From contig JAUIDW010000016.1 of NCBI GenBank assembly GCA_030428395.1, positions 1 to 40,339 of the forward strand: 40,339 nucleotides of DNA, written 5' to 3'. The position numbers and the translations under genes were made by a program. This document shows positions 32,635 to 40,339 of this stretch, in pieces. Below the pieces are notes generated by a model. That model ran no database searches. It was not told the origin of the DNA and saw only the letters and a list, made by a program, of their open reading frames with translations. Each line of letters starts with the position of its first letter. The first letter of the stretch is position 1. Source of the DNA: a bacterium. Its GTDB lineage: Bacteria > Planctomycetota > UBA1135 > GCA-002686595.

Positions 32635-34767
32635 TCAGGGGCGCTCCACGAGGCGGACGTCGAGGATGCGGTCGCCCACTTCAATCGCGTCCAGGACGTC
32701 CTCACCTGTGCGCAACTCGCCGAAAATCGTGAAGCGCCCGTCCAGGTGGGGCGCGGGGCGATGCGTCACGAAGAGCTGGCTGCCGCCCGAGTCCCAGTCC
32801 TCGTTGCGCGGCATCCCGAGCGAGCCGCGAACGTATTTCCGGGGTCCGACCTCGTTCGGCAAGGGATGCCCGTTCCACGTCGCCCCGCCGTTGCCGTCGC
32901 CGCGGTAGTCGCCGCCCTGGATCACGAAGTCGGGCACGACGCGGTGGAACGGCAGGCCGTCGTAGTGGTCTTCCCCGATCAGGGTGAGGAAGTTGTGCAC
33001 GTGCGTGGGCGCCTCGGCGGGGAAGAGCTCGAAGTGCATCGTGCCCCGCGTCGTCTCGACCGCGACCAGCGGGTTGCGCTCGAAGGCGGGATACTCCTTC
33101 CCCGCGCGGGGCGCGCGCGGCGGCCGCCGGGCGATGCGCTTCACCGACGGCGCCTTCTCCGGCGGCGGCAGGGCGGCGAAGGCCTCGGCGGCGACCTTCT
33201 GGACGAAGGGGTGCGGGTCGGAGAAGCCCAGGGCGACGATCGCGTGCCCCTCGGCGGCGCCGATCGCGGCGACGTCGCGCAGCACGTTGAAACGGATCTC
33301 GGTCGCGATGTCGCCCTCGGACGACTCGAAGCACGCCTGCAGCGGCGCGAGGTCGCTCGCGTCGGGCATCTCGCGCAGCGCCAGCACGGCGGCCAGGCGG
33401 ACGCCGTTGTCCGGGTGCGCCAGCAGCCCGTGAAGCGCGGCGCGGCTCGCGTCGCCGGGGTGCTTCCCGAGACCCTCCGCGATCGCCTCGAGGACCAGCG
33501 GCGACGTCTCGCGCTCGAGGGCCGCCACCAGCACCGGGACGCAGCGCCCGGCCGGGTGCCGCGCCACGCCGCGGTAGAGGGCGGCGATCAGCGCGTCGGG
33601 CGCGTTCGAGTACGTCGACCGGAACCCCGCGACGAGGCCGGCCAGGTCGGCGCTCTCGCTGGACTCGGGCGCGGTCGAGGTGAGGTGGAACATCGTCTCG
33701 ATCTGCGCCGCGAACACCGCGTCGGACTCGTCCTGCTCGATCGGCCCGGGCTCGCCGTCCGCCCAGTCCTCGTACGGCGGGTACGACAGCATCACGGTCC
33801 AGATCGCCCTCCGCAGGTGCGCGGGCTCGAGGTTCGTGAAGTCCCCCGGCGCCTCGGCGCGCGCGGCGAGGTCCGCGGCGGCCTCGGGGTAGGCGCCGAG
33901 CCCCAGCGCCGCCTCGCAGGCGACGCGCCAGTCCGCGTCGTCCAGCGCGTTCGCCAGCGCCGGCCGGATCGACGCGTCGGGCGCGATCCGCGCCAGGCCG
34001 CGCACGGCGTACAGGCGCGTCATCACGTCCTCCGCCATCGCGTGCGCGAGGAAGGCCTCGCGCGCCGCGTCGGCCGAGCGGCGCTGCAGCGCGAACAGCA
34101 GCGCGCGCACGACGTCGGGGTCCTCCTCGGACTCCAGCCGCGCCAGCAGCGCCGCGTCCACCTCGTCGGCGCCGGGGTCCGCGCGCGACCAGCGGTGCGT
34201 CCCGACCGCCGCCTCGGCGCGCACGCGCGGCGCGGGGTCGTCCAGCAGCAGCAGCACGCCGCCGCGCACCAGGTCGCGCGCCTCGCCCTCCAGGGACAGC
34301 TTGGTGACCGCCTCGACGCACCGCGCGCGCACCTCCGCGTCCGGGTCGGGGTCCGCGTCGGGCAGGCAGGCCTTCAGCAGCAGCTCCCACGGGTAGGGGT
34401 GCGCGTTCAGGCCGATCGCGAAGGCCGCGGTGCGGCGCACCTCGACGTCCTCGTCGCGCAGCGCGCGCACCAGCAGCCGCGCGATGCCCAGGTGGCTCGT
34501 CGTCTTCGAGAAGGACGGCCACCCGCGGTCCCCGCAGCGCCCCAGGGCCAGCGCGGCGCCCGCGCGGACCGCCGCGTCTTCGTGGTCGAGCAGCGGGACG
34601 AGCTTCTCGCTCGAGCGCTCGTACTCCGCCTGCCGCAGCGCGTCCCACGGCTCGCCCGTCGGGATCGACACGGCCGCCGTCTCGAGACGATCGGCGTCCT
34701 CCTCCCCGGGGACTCCGGTTGCGGCGAGACCGGCGAGCAGGGCGAGTCCGAGCGCGAGCGGCAGCAT
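32635..34767 (-). CDS. Exported HEAT-repeat / cyclophilin peptidyl-prolyl isomerase fusion
   Basis: The 710-residue protein has a signal peptide (LPLALGLALLAGLAATGVPG), a HEAT-repeat solenoid from about 40 to 540 (LVPLLDHEDAAVRAGAALALGRCG, LLVRALRDEDVEVRRTAAFAIG, LHGLLAHPDNGVRLAAVLALREM) and a C-terminal cyclophilin domain at 568-710. Cyclophilin marks are TTRGTMHFELFPAEAPTHVHNF, the catalytic Arg609 in FHRVVPDFVIQGGD, SQLFVTHRPAPHLDGRFTIFGEL and the final VLDAIE. The position of the cyclosporin-contacting Trp is His674, as in many bacterial forms. The protein should catalyse proline isomerisation outside the cytoplasm, with the solenoid recruiting clients. Start ATG 34767 has AAAGGA upstream. 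Downstream on the same strand are the PilX-like genes. Confidence 0.92.
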   Translation of the reverse strand: MLPLALGLALLAGLAATGVPGEEDADRLETAAVSIPTGEPWDALRQAEYERSSEKLVPLLDHEDAAVRAGAALALGRCGDRGWPSFSKTTSHLGIARLLVRALRDEDVEVRRTAAFAIGLNAHPYPWELLLKACLPDADPDPDAEVRARCVEAVTKLSLEGEARDLVRGGVLLLLDDPAPRVRAEAAVGTHRWSRADPGADEVDAALLARLESEEDPDVVRALLFALQRRSADAAREAFLAHAMAEDVMTRLYAVRGLARIAPDASIRPALANALDDADWRVACEAALGLGAYPEAAADLAARAEAPGDFTNLEPAHLRRAIWTVMLSYPPYEDWADGEPGPIEQDESDAVFAAQIETMFHLTSTAPESSESADLAGLVAGFRSTYSNAPDALIAALYRGVARHPAGRCVPVLVAALERETSPLVLEAIAEGLGKHPGDASRAALHGLLAHPDNGVRLAAVLALREMPDASDLAPLQACFESSEGDIATEIRFNVLRDVAAIGAAEGHAIVALGFSDPHPFVQKVAAEAFAALPPPEKAPSVKRIARRPPRAPRAGKEYPAFERNPLVAVETTRGTMHFELFPAEAPTHVHNFLTLIGEDHYDGLPFHRVVPDFVIQGGDYRGDGNGGATWNGHPLPNEVGPRKYVRGSLGMPRNEDWDSGGSQLFVTHRPAPHLDGRFTIFGELRTGEDVLDAIEVGDRILDVRLVERP

Positions 34768-34906
34768 CTGCGGGTCCTTTCGGGGTCGATTCCCGGGCTC
34801 CTCGTTCTATCGGGTGGGCGTCCGGCCGCCAACCGGGCCGCGCCGGCTAGGATGCGAGACCCGACGCGCCGGCCCCGCGCCCCCGCGAACCCCTCCGGAA
34901 GACGCC

Positions 34907-36184
34907 ATGACGATCGCCTCGATCCCCGAGATCCTCGACGACCTGCGCCAGGGGCGCATGGTCGTCCTCGTCGACGACCCCGACCGCGAGAACGAGGGCG
35001 ACCTCGTGATGCTCGCCGAGCACGTCACGCCCGAGGCGATCAACTTCATGGCCAAGGAGGCGCGCGGCCTGATCTGCATGCCCATGGCCCCGGACGTGTG
35101 CGAGCAGCTGGGCCTCGACATGCAGGTGCAGCGCAACACGAACAAGCACGGCACGAACTTCACCGTGTCGGTCGAGGCCGCCTCGGGCGTCACCACCGGC
35201 ATCAGCGCCGCCGACCGCGCCCACACCGTGCGCGTCGCCGCGCGGCCCGACGCCCAGCCGCGCGACCTGGCCCGCCCGGGCCACATCTTCCCGCTGCGCG
35301 CCCAGCCCGGCGGCGTGCTGGTCCGCGGCGGCCAGACCGAGGGCGCCGTCGACCTCGCGGTGCTGTGCGGCGCGCGCCCCGCCGGCGTGATCTGCGAGAT
35401 CATGAACGACGACGGGACCATGGCGCGCATGCCGCAGCTCGAGGAGTTCTCGAAGCGGCACGGCATCAAGATCTGCACCGTCGCCGACATCATCGCCTAC
35501 CGCCGGCTGCACGAGCAGCTGGTCGAGCCGGTCGAGCTGGACGTGCCGCTGCCCACGCGCTTCGGCCAGTTCACCGCGCACCTCTTCCGGTCGAAGATCG
35601 ACGGCAAGGAGCACGTGGCCCTGTCGGTCGGCCTGCCGGCCCCGGCCGGGGACGGCACCCGCCCCGGCGTCGACGAGCCCGTGGTCGTCCGCGTCCACTC
35701 CGAGTGCCTGACCGGCGACGTGTTCCACTCGCTGCGCTGCGACTGCGGCCCGCAGCTCGACAAGGCGATGGAGATCGTCGGTGCCTCGCGCCACGGCGTG
35801 ATCGTCTACATGCGCCAGGAGGGCCGCGGCATCGGCCTGTCGAACAAGCTGCGCGCGTACCGCCTGCAGGACGAGGGCCTGGACACCGTCGAGGCCAACC
35901 GCGCGCTGGGCTTCCCCGCCGACCTGCGCGAGTACGGCATCGGCGCCCAGATCCTCACGTTCCTCGGCGTTCGGCGCATGGAGCTCCTGACCAACAACCC
36001 GAAGAAGATCCACGGGCTGGCGGGCTACGGCCTCGAGCTCGTCGCCCAGCGCCCCCTGGCGACGCCGCCGAACGAGAACAACGCCCGCTACCTCGAGACC
36101 AAGCGCGCCAAGCTCGGCCACACCCTCGAGCCCCACCCCGCGCCGGCCCCCGCCCCGCGCACCCCGCCGGCCCGCGACGCCTGA
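34907..36184 (+). CDS. ribBA: Bifunctional DHBP synthase / GTP cyclohydrolase II
   Basis: The 425-residue protein feeds both branches of riboflavin synthesis. The N-terminal RibB domain (1-205) makes dihydroxybutanone phosphate from ribulose 5-phosphate and has DDPDRENEGDLVMLAEHVTPE and GHIFPLRAQPGGVL. The C-terminal RibA domain (210-400) opens GTP and has the zinc ligands Cys267, Cys278 and Cys280 in HSECLTGDVFHSLRCDCG, then YMRQEGRGIGL and LLTNNPKK. One oddity: the RibB motif RxGHTEA reads RGGQTEG, with Gln143 where the metal-binding His normally stands. The last 18 residues are a Pro/Ala tail. The ATG at 34907 fits the usual RibB start. No FMN riboswitch or other rib gene is seen here; it is divergent from the HEAT-cyclophilin gene. 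Confidence 0.96.
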   Translation: MTIASIPEILDDLRQGRMVVLVDDPDRENEGDLVMLAEHVTPEAINFMAKEARGLICMPMAPDVCEQLGLDMQVQRNTNKHGTNFTVSVEAASGVTTGISAADRAHTVRVAARPDAQPRDLARPGHIFPLRAQPGGVLVRGGQTEGAVDLAVLCGARPAGVICEIMNDDGTMARMPQLEEFSKRHGIKICTVADIIAYRRLHEQLVEPVELDVPLPTRFGQFTAHLFRSKIDGKEHVALSVGLPAPAGDGTRPGVDEPVVVRVHSECLTGDVFHSLRCDCGPQLDKAMEIVGASRHGVIVYMRQEGRGIGLSNKLRAYRLQDEGLDTVEANRALGFPADLREYGIGAQILTFLGVRRMELLTNNPKKIHGLAGYGLELVAQRPLATPPNENNARYLETKRAKLGHTLEPHPAPAPAPRTPPARDA

Positions 36185-36202
36185 GCCGGCCCGCCCGCGG
36201 CG

Positions 36203-36222
36203 CCGGCGCCCGCGCGCGCCGG
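36203..36222. terminator. Weak hairpin after ribBA
   Basis: A 7-bp stem pairs 36203-36209 with 36216-36222, loop six bases, about 20 bases past the ribBA stop. The region is extremely GC-rich and also contains the 12-bp palindrome GGCGCCGGCGCC at 36199-36210, so the structure could be coincidental. Confidence 0.3.
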
Positions 36223-36312
36223 ACCGAGCGCGTCGAACCGGGCGCGTTGCGCGCTCCTTACCGTGCTCCCGGAGCGCCGTGGCGTAAGCTCCGGGGCGCC
36301 CCGGAGGTTCCG

Positions 36313-37299
36313 ATGCTCGCCCTCGCCGTCCTCGTGCTCACCGCCGCTTCGGCGCTCCGACCGCAGTCGCCGCCCGCGGCGGAGCGGCTCGAGAACCGGC
36401 TCGCCGGCGCCTGGCGCGAGCTCGAGGCCGACCCGCCGCGCCTGCTGGGGTTCACGGGGCTGCTCTGCGTCCAGTCCCTCGAGGGCAGCCAGACCGTGTT
36501 CCGGGTCGAGTACGGCGAGGCGGCGCTCGTCCGCACGCCCTGCGGCTTCGGCGACGTGCTGCGCGAGGAGGTCGCGCTCGCGGACGGCGTCCTGACCCTG
36601 ACCTACCCCGGCGGCAACGTCGTGCGCTTCGAGCGCGTCGACCCCGCCGCCGCGCCCGCCGACGACGAGGCCGTGCGCCTGGACCCGATCCCGCTGGGTT
36701 CGCGCGACCCGTCTGCGGACGAGCGCGCCGACCTGCGCGCCGAGCTGGCCGCCCGCGTCGAGCGCGACCAGGAGGTGCGCCGCCGCATGGGTCCGCTGCT
36801 GCAGGTGCCCCCGGAGGAGCGCGGCATCGACGCGCTGAAGGCCGTCGGCGACGAGATGCGCGCCGTCGACCTGGACAACACCCGCTTCCTCGTCGAGCTC
36901 GTGCGCGACGTCGGCTGGATCGACGCGGAGCGCTTCGGCGAGGAGGCTCGCCGCGCCGCGTTCCTGATCGTGCAGCACAGCCCGAGCCTGCGGCTGATGG
37001 CCACGGTGCTCCCCGTGCTCGAGACGGAGGCCAACGCCGACCCCGCGACGGGGGACCCGTACGCCTACCTGTACGACCGCCTGCAGCTCTCGCTGTGCGG
37101 CCAGCAGCGCTACGGCACGCAGCTCCACGTCGGCCCCGACGGCACGCACTACGTCGTGCGCCTCGACGACCCGGCGGGGGTGGACGAGCGCCGCGCCAGC
37201 CTCGGGATGGGGCCGCTGGAGGAGTACCTGGACCTCTTCCGCGCGAGCGGCACCCGCGTCGTGATCGGCGACCTGCCCGCCGCCGTCGCGCCACGCTGA
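36313..37299 (+). CDS. Exported DUF6624-like protein
   Basis: The 328-residue protein starts with a signal peptide (LALAVLVLTAASALRPQ). Residues 25-110 form a beta domain of lipocalin-like appearance (LLGFTGLLCVQSLEGSQTVFRVEYG, LTLTYPGGNVVRFERVD). Residues about 135-328 match the DUF6624 pattern: LRAELAARVERDQEVRRRMG, VDLDNTRFLVELVRDVGWIDAERFGEEA, AAFLIVQHSPSL, then LCGQQRYGTQLHV. The YGTQ motif and the aspartate-rich NTRFL region are the family hallmarks. Function of the family is unknown. Start ATG 36313 has a strong GGAGG seven bases upstream. It is 128 bases after ribBA and probably has its own promoter. It is followed by a strong hairpin shared with the convergent gene. Confidence 0.85.
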   Translation: MLALAVLVLTAASALRPQSPPAAERLENRLAGAWRELEADPPRLLGFTGLLCVQSLEGSQTVFRVEYGEAALVRTPCGFGDVLREEVALADGVLTLTYPGGNVVRFERVDPAAAPADDEAVRLDPIPLGSRDPSADERADLRAELAARVERDQEVRRRMGPLLQVPPEERGIDALKAVGDEMRAVDLDNTRFLVELVRDVGWIDAERFGEEARRAAFLIVQHSPSLRLMATVLPVLETEANADPATGDPYAYLYDRLQLSLCGQQRYGTQLHVGPDGTHYVVRLDDPAGVDERRASLGMGPLEEYLDLFRASGTRVVIGDLPAAVAPR

Positions 37300-37313
37300 G
37301 CGTCCTCCGGGCC

Positions 37314-37342
37314 CCGGCGGGCTCGCGGCCGCGAGCCGCCGG
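37314..37342. terminator. Bidirectional terminator hairpin between convergent genes
   Basis: Arms 37314-37320 plus 37322-37326 pair with 37331-37335 plus 37336-37342: twelve pairs, one bulged G at 37321 and a GGCC loop. It fills most of the 46-base gap between the convergent stops of the DUF6624 gene and the membrane-protein gene. No T-tract is present. Confidence 0.7.
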
Positions 37343-37345
37343 CGT

Positions 37346-38218
37346 TCACCCGCGGCCGGCCCCGTCCGCCGCCGCGAGCGCCTCGAACAGCGCGATCGCG
37401 ACGTGCACCGAGAGGCTCGCCGCCTCCGCCGCCACGGCGTCCCAGAAGAACGCGTCGCCCAGCATGCGCTCGCGCCGCACGACGCGCTGCACGAGGTCGA
37501 GCTCGTGCCGCTGGACCTCCTCGACCTCGTCGGGCGAGCAGAAGAACAGGCCGCGCGCGGTCGACTCGAGCTCCGCGCGCGCCTCGGCGCCGATCAGCTC
37601 GTCCAGCCGCGCGCGCTCGAAGAACACGCCGAGCCGCAGCTCGTCGCCGTTCTGCCACAGCGAGACGCGCACCGGCTGGTCCAGCTTCGCGTAGCCGCGC
37701 GGCCCCTCGCCCGGCCGCGGCGGCTGGTGGTCGTAGACGAAGTACATCGAGTGGTCGGCGCCGACGACGTGCGCGGACCACTTGCGCCGGTACGCGGCGA
37801 TCTGCTCGTCGGTCGCCTGCGCCAGCGCGCCGCGCGGCTGGTAGTTCCCGATGCGCTTCACCGCCTCGGCGTCCCTCGTGGGAGCGACGCTGGGCGCGGA
37901 GCCGAGGCGGTGGAAGTCGACGTGCTGGCGCACGCGCTCGACCACGCCGCGGAAGCGCGCCTCGCGCAGCTCGGCCACGAGCTTGCCCCCGGAGCTGCGC
38001 GACATCTCGACGAACAGCACCGTCAGCAGCAGGAACCCGCCGACCGCGCCGACGAGCGAGGTGCCGGTGGCGACCCACTCCAGCCGCGCGCTGCCGAAGC
38101 CCGTGGCGATGGCCCACAGCCCCGCCGCGCCCAGCACGAAGCTGACCGCACCGAAGATCCACAGCAGGTAGTAGCGGCGCACGCCCCGGAACAGCAGGGC
38201 CTGCAGGATGTCGAGCAT
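37346..38218 (-). CDS. Membrane protein of unknown function with two N-terminal helices
   Basis: The 290-residue protein has two membrane helices in its first 75 residues (LLWIFGAVSFVLGAAGLWAIATG and LVGAVGGFLLLTVLFVEM). The rest is a soluble domain of mixed alpha/beta character: KLVAELREARFRGVVERVRQHVDFHRLG, HVVGADHSMYFVYDHQPPRP, VRVSLWQNGDELRLGVFFERARLDELIG and ARGLFFCSPDEVEEVQRHELDLVQRVV. I do not recognise the family and see no catalytic motif. The short loop between helices suggests the soluble part is cytoplasmic. The ribosome binding site AAGGAGG upstream of ATG 38218 is one of the best in the window, which suggests good expression. Upstream is a 305-base gap. Confidence 0.8.
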   Translation of the reverse strand: MLDILQALLFRGVRRYYLLWIFGAVSFVLGAAGLWAIATGFGSARLEWVATGTSLVGAVGGFLLLTVLFVEMSRSSGGKLVAELREARFRGVVERVRQHVDFHRLGSAPSVAPTRDAEAVKRIGNYQPRGALAQATDEQIAAYRRKWSAHVVGADHSMYFVYDHQPPRPGEGPRGYAKLDQPVRVSLWQNGDELRLGVFFERARLDELIGAEARAELESTARGLFFCSPDEVEEVQRHELDLVQRVVRRERMLGDAFFWDAVAAEAASLSVHVAIALFEALAAADGAGRG

Positions 38219-38523
38219 GGGTCCTCCTTCCCGCCCGCCAGCTTGCGCCCGCGCGCAGGGGGGCGTCCAGCGCGCGCTCGCGTCGACGTCGCGCGGGAAG
38301 CGGCGAGGGGCGCTCGCCGCGGGGAAGGAGCGCGGGGCCGGGCCCCCCGGCCGGAGAGCCCTCCCGGGACCCGGCCCCGCGCGCGACCGGCCCGCGCGGG
38401 CGAGTCGCGCGGTCCGCCGCCGCCGCGGTCCCGCCGCGGCGCACCACGACGATGTGCCGGGGGGCCGCGGCGTGACGCCCGATGCGCGGATTCTCCGCGC
38501 GCGGCGAGGGAGACCGCCGGGCG
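38219..38523. other. 305-base intergenic region with a long-arm inverted repeat
   Basis: No believable gene. An exact 13-bp inverted repeat pairs 38330-38342 with 38370-38382 around 27 GC-rich bases; it is 142 bases after the stop of the S74 gene on the minus strand and could end that transcript. The promoter of the membrane-protein gene should lie between about 38230 and 38320. I see no other feature. Confidence 0.5.
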
Positions 38524-40339
38524 TCAGCGGCCGTCCGCGGGAGCCCCGGGGCTCGCCAGCTCGTTCACCAGCGCCTCCAGCCGCTCGACGCGGGCCGCGA
38601 GCGCGGAGTTCCGCTGCCGCAGCTCCTCCACGTCGCCGGCGAGCTCGACGCCACTCCGCCGCAGCTCCCCGTTGCTCGCGCGCAGCTCCGCGTTCTCGTC
38701 GTGCAGCTCGCGCAGGGCCTCGACGGCGAGGGCCTCGAAGCCGCGGACCGTGAGCATCTTCATGCCGTCGGGCTTCTCGTCGACCCAGTCGGGGATCACG
38801 GGCTCGACCTCCTGGGCGATGAAGCCGACGCGCGTGCCGGAGAGCTCGCCGATGGCCTCGGGGTCGATGTACTCGAAGGTCACGCCGCGCAGCGCGAGCA
38901 GGGTGTCGAGCGCGCCCTCGAGGTCCTCGATGTTCTTCTTCAGGCGCCGGTCCGACGAGTTCGACCACGACCCGCCGCCGGGCTTGCCGGCCGTGCCGCC
39001 GTTCGGCGCGCTGCCGGAGACCTGCAGGTCGTAGGAGGTCGCGATGTTCGCGCCCACGGCGACCTGGCCGGAGTCGTCGACCAGGAACCGCGTCGTGCCG
39101 TCCACGCGCACGCGGAAGGCGTCGCCGCCCGCGGGGCCGAGCACCTCGAGCTTCGCGTTGGGGCTGCTGGTCCCGACGCCGACGCTGCCGACCGTCCCGC
39201 CGCCGCCGAGGACGATGTCGCCGCCCTCGACGTTGAGGTTGAGCGTGGCCACGGCGCCGTTGCTGCGCGCCATGATCTCGTTGCTGTCCAGGACCACGTT
39301 CGAGCCGCTGCTCGGGCCGAGCTGGAGATAGCCCCCGCCCGTGATCCCGGCGTCGCTGCCGCTGGCCACGTGCAGCCGCACGTCCGGCGAGGACGTCGCG
39401 ATGCCGACGTCGCCGCTCATCTCCCAGGTCATGACGTTGCGCGTCTCCCCGGGCAGCTCGCTGCGCAGGTGCACGCGGTTGTCGGGCCCGTTGAGGCCGG
39501 CGCCGTCGTAGAACAGCGACGACGCCAGGGTCGAGCCCTCGACGAACGACAGCTTGCTCGTGCCGGCGCCGACGATGGTCACGTCGGCGCCGTCGACCTC
39601 GACGGGACCCTCGAAGAAGCCCGCCCAGCCGGTGGGGTCGTCGCACTGGCCGAGCACGCCGATCCCGCCGGGGACGTTCGCCTCCCCGCGCACGCCGTGG
39701 CCGCCGTCGCCGTGGGCGGTGCCCCAGACGCCGGTCGCGGGGTACGAGAAGGTGCCCGAGCCCGTGTATTCGCCGTAGCCCTCGCCCCGCACACCGCATC
39801 CAGGGCGAGTGTTCCCGTTCCAGATGGTGACCTCGTTGCCGACGCCGCGGACGCCGTAGGCCCCCAGACAAGTCCCGTAGACGCCGGACTGGAAGTTCCC
39901 CCAGGACGAGACGCCCTGCGTGAAGCGCCCTTCGACCGCGGCCTGGCCCCGGCCTCCGCTGTTGCGGTCCATGATCCCCAGTACGCCGCGCGCGCCGAGG
40001 CCTCCGCCGTCGGCGCGGCCAAGCACGCCGTGAACGGCGTTGAGAGCCGTGGTCCCGTCACCGGTCGCGTCCCCGTAGATCGCGGCGACGTCTTCCGCGG
40101 TCGAGTAGATGGTGGCCTCGATCGCGTACGGGTCGCTGCTGGTGCCGTTCACGTCGAGGCGCGCGCTCGGGGAACTCGTGCGGATCCCGACGCGCGAGGT
40201 CGTCTCGTCCACGTTGAAGGAGAAGTCCATCGGGTAGAGCATCCCGAGGGTCGGCACGTTCGAGGCCTGGATGCAGGCTCCACCGTCCTGGTCGAAGAGG
40301 CCGTCGACGCAGATGCCCGCGCCGAGCGCGGCCGTCCCC
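38524..40339 (-). CDS. Tail-fibre-like surface protein with S74 intramolecular chaperone domain, N-terminus missing
   Basis: The frame is open to the right edge, giving 604 visible residues; the true start is outside the window and the internal GTG at 40257 is not the start. The first 250 residues are glycine-rich with repeated GVxG units (HGVLGRADGGG, SGVYGTCLG, TGVWGTAHGDGGHGVRG). The middle carries repeated VGIxTSSPxxxLxV units typical of fibre shafts. The last 150 residues form the S74 chaperone: SNSSDRRLKKNIEDLEGAL, TFEYIDPEAIG, VGFIAQEVEPVIPDWV, then MLTVRGFEALAVEALREL and a coiled coil to the end. In phage and bacterial homologues this domain trimerises the fibre and cuts itself off near the Ser before DRRLK (codons near 38953-38958). 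It probably makes a trimeric cell-surface fibre. Confidence 0.9.
   Translation of the reverse strand, partial: GTAALGAGICVDGLFDQDGGACIQASNVPTLGMLYPMDFSFNVDETTSRVGIRTSSPSARLDVNGTSSDPYAIEATIYSTAEDVAAIYGDATGDGTTALNAVHGVLGRADGGGLGARGVLGIMDRNSGGRGQAAVEGRFTQGVSSWGNFQSGVYGTCLGAYGVRGVGNEVTIWNGNTRPGCGVRGEGYGEYTGSGTFSYPATGVWGTAHGDGGHGVRGEANVPGGIGVLGQCDDPTGWAGFFEGPVEVDGADVTIVGAGTSKLSFVEGSTLASSLFYDGAGLNGPDNRVHLRSELPGETRNVMTWEMSGDVGIATSSPDVRLHVASGSDAGITGGGYLQLGPSSGSNVVLDSNEIMARSNGAVATLNLNVEGGDIVLGGGGTVGSVGVGTSSPNAKLEVLGPAGGDAFRVRVDGTTRFLVDDSGQVAVGANIATSYDLQVSGSAPNGGTAGKPGGGSWSNSSDRRLKKNIEDLEGALDTLLALRGVTFEYIDPEAIGELSGTRVGFIAQEVEPVIPDWVDEKPDGMKMLTVRGFEALAVEALRELHDENAELRASNGELRRSGVELAGDVEELRQRNSALAARVERLEALVNELASPGAPADGR

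Noticed and set aside
34768-34906. FMN riboswitch upstream of ribBA
   Set aside because: The 139-base gap shows none of the recognisable RFN-element sequence or fold, such as the AGGGGAA and GATTCAGT-like segments.
36199-36210. Palindrome GGCGCCGGCGCC as an operator
   Set aside because: Self-complementary GC words of this size are common in such a GC-rich sequence, and it lies after ribBA where a weak terminator is the simpler reading.
40255-40257. GTG at 40257 as the start of the S74 protein
   Set aside because: The frame stays open to the window edge with protein-like codons and no ribosome binding site precedes this GTG, so the gene continues outside.

Overview
The window is about 40 kb of very GC-rich bacterial chromosome carrying 29 supported protein genes, two of them cut by the window edges. 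No rRNA, tRNA, CRISPR array, transposase or integrase was seen. The gene content suggests a planctomycete-like bacterium: FG-GAP and VCBS propeller proteins with signal peptides, secreted HEAT-repeat proteins, a large protein of carboxypeptidase-regulatory-type repeats, a sulfatase-fold lipoprotein and a tail-fibre-like S74 protein, beside housekeeping purH and ribBA. This placement is inferred from protein style, not from a marker gene.

Layout. 1-2469: the end of an SGNH hydrolase (+), then an orphan MNT nucleotidyltransferase and a sulfatase-fold lipoprotein (-). 2606-5926: purH (+), then a HipB/HipA type II toxin-antitoxin operon behind an AT-rich island with a perfect inverted repeat. 5939-10164: tandem-GNAT protein and lipoprotein (-), zinc-ribbon/PH-like membrane protein and DMT permease (+), secreted DUF1579-like protein (-). 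10270-14349: two unrelated propeller-type exported proteins transcribed divergently. 14416-19689: an exported HEAT-repeat protein and a secreted alpha/beta hydrolase (-). 19854-22174: a GT2 polyprenyl-phosphate sugar transferase and an ArnT/PMT-like membrane glycosyltransferase (+).

22171-34767 is one long minus-strand run. In transcription order it holds a HEAT-cyclophilin fusion, two tandem PilX-like paralogs, a PilT retraction ATPase, a coiled-coil trypsin-like protease, a 1167-residue repeat protein and a SnoaL-like protein. The 333-base gap between pilT and the protease holds three tandem 22-bp repeats, a 12-bp hairpin and DnaA-box-like words. 34907-37299: ribBA and a DUF6624 protein (+). 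37346-40339: a two-helix membrane protein of unknown function and an S74-chaperone surface protein running off the right edge (-).

The common theme is the cell envelope: exported repeat proteins, glycan transfer to lipid carriers and type IV pilus-like parts. The items most worth a second look are the PilX-like duplication beside pilT, the repeat cluster after pilT, the hipBA control region, the His-to-Gln change in the RibB active site, the Thr-type sulfatase with a large insertion, and the secreted HEAT-cyclophilin fusion. Strong hairpins sit between the convergent pairs at 14.4 kb and 37.3 kb; three other convergent pairs are 12 bases apart or less, or overlap.
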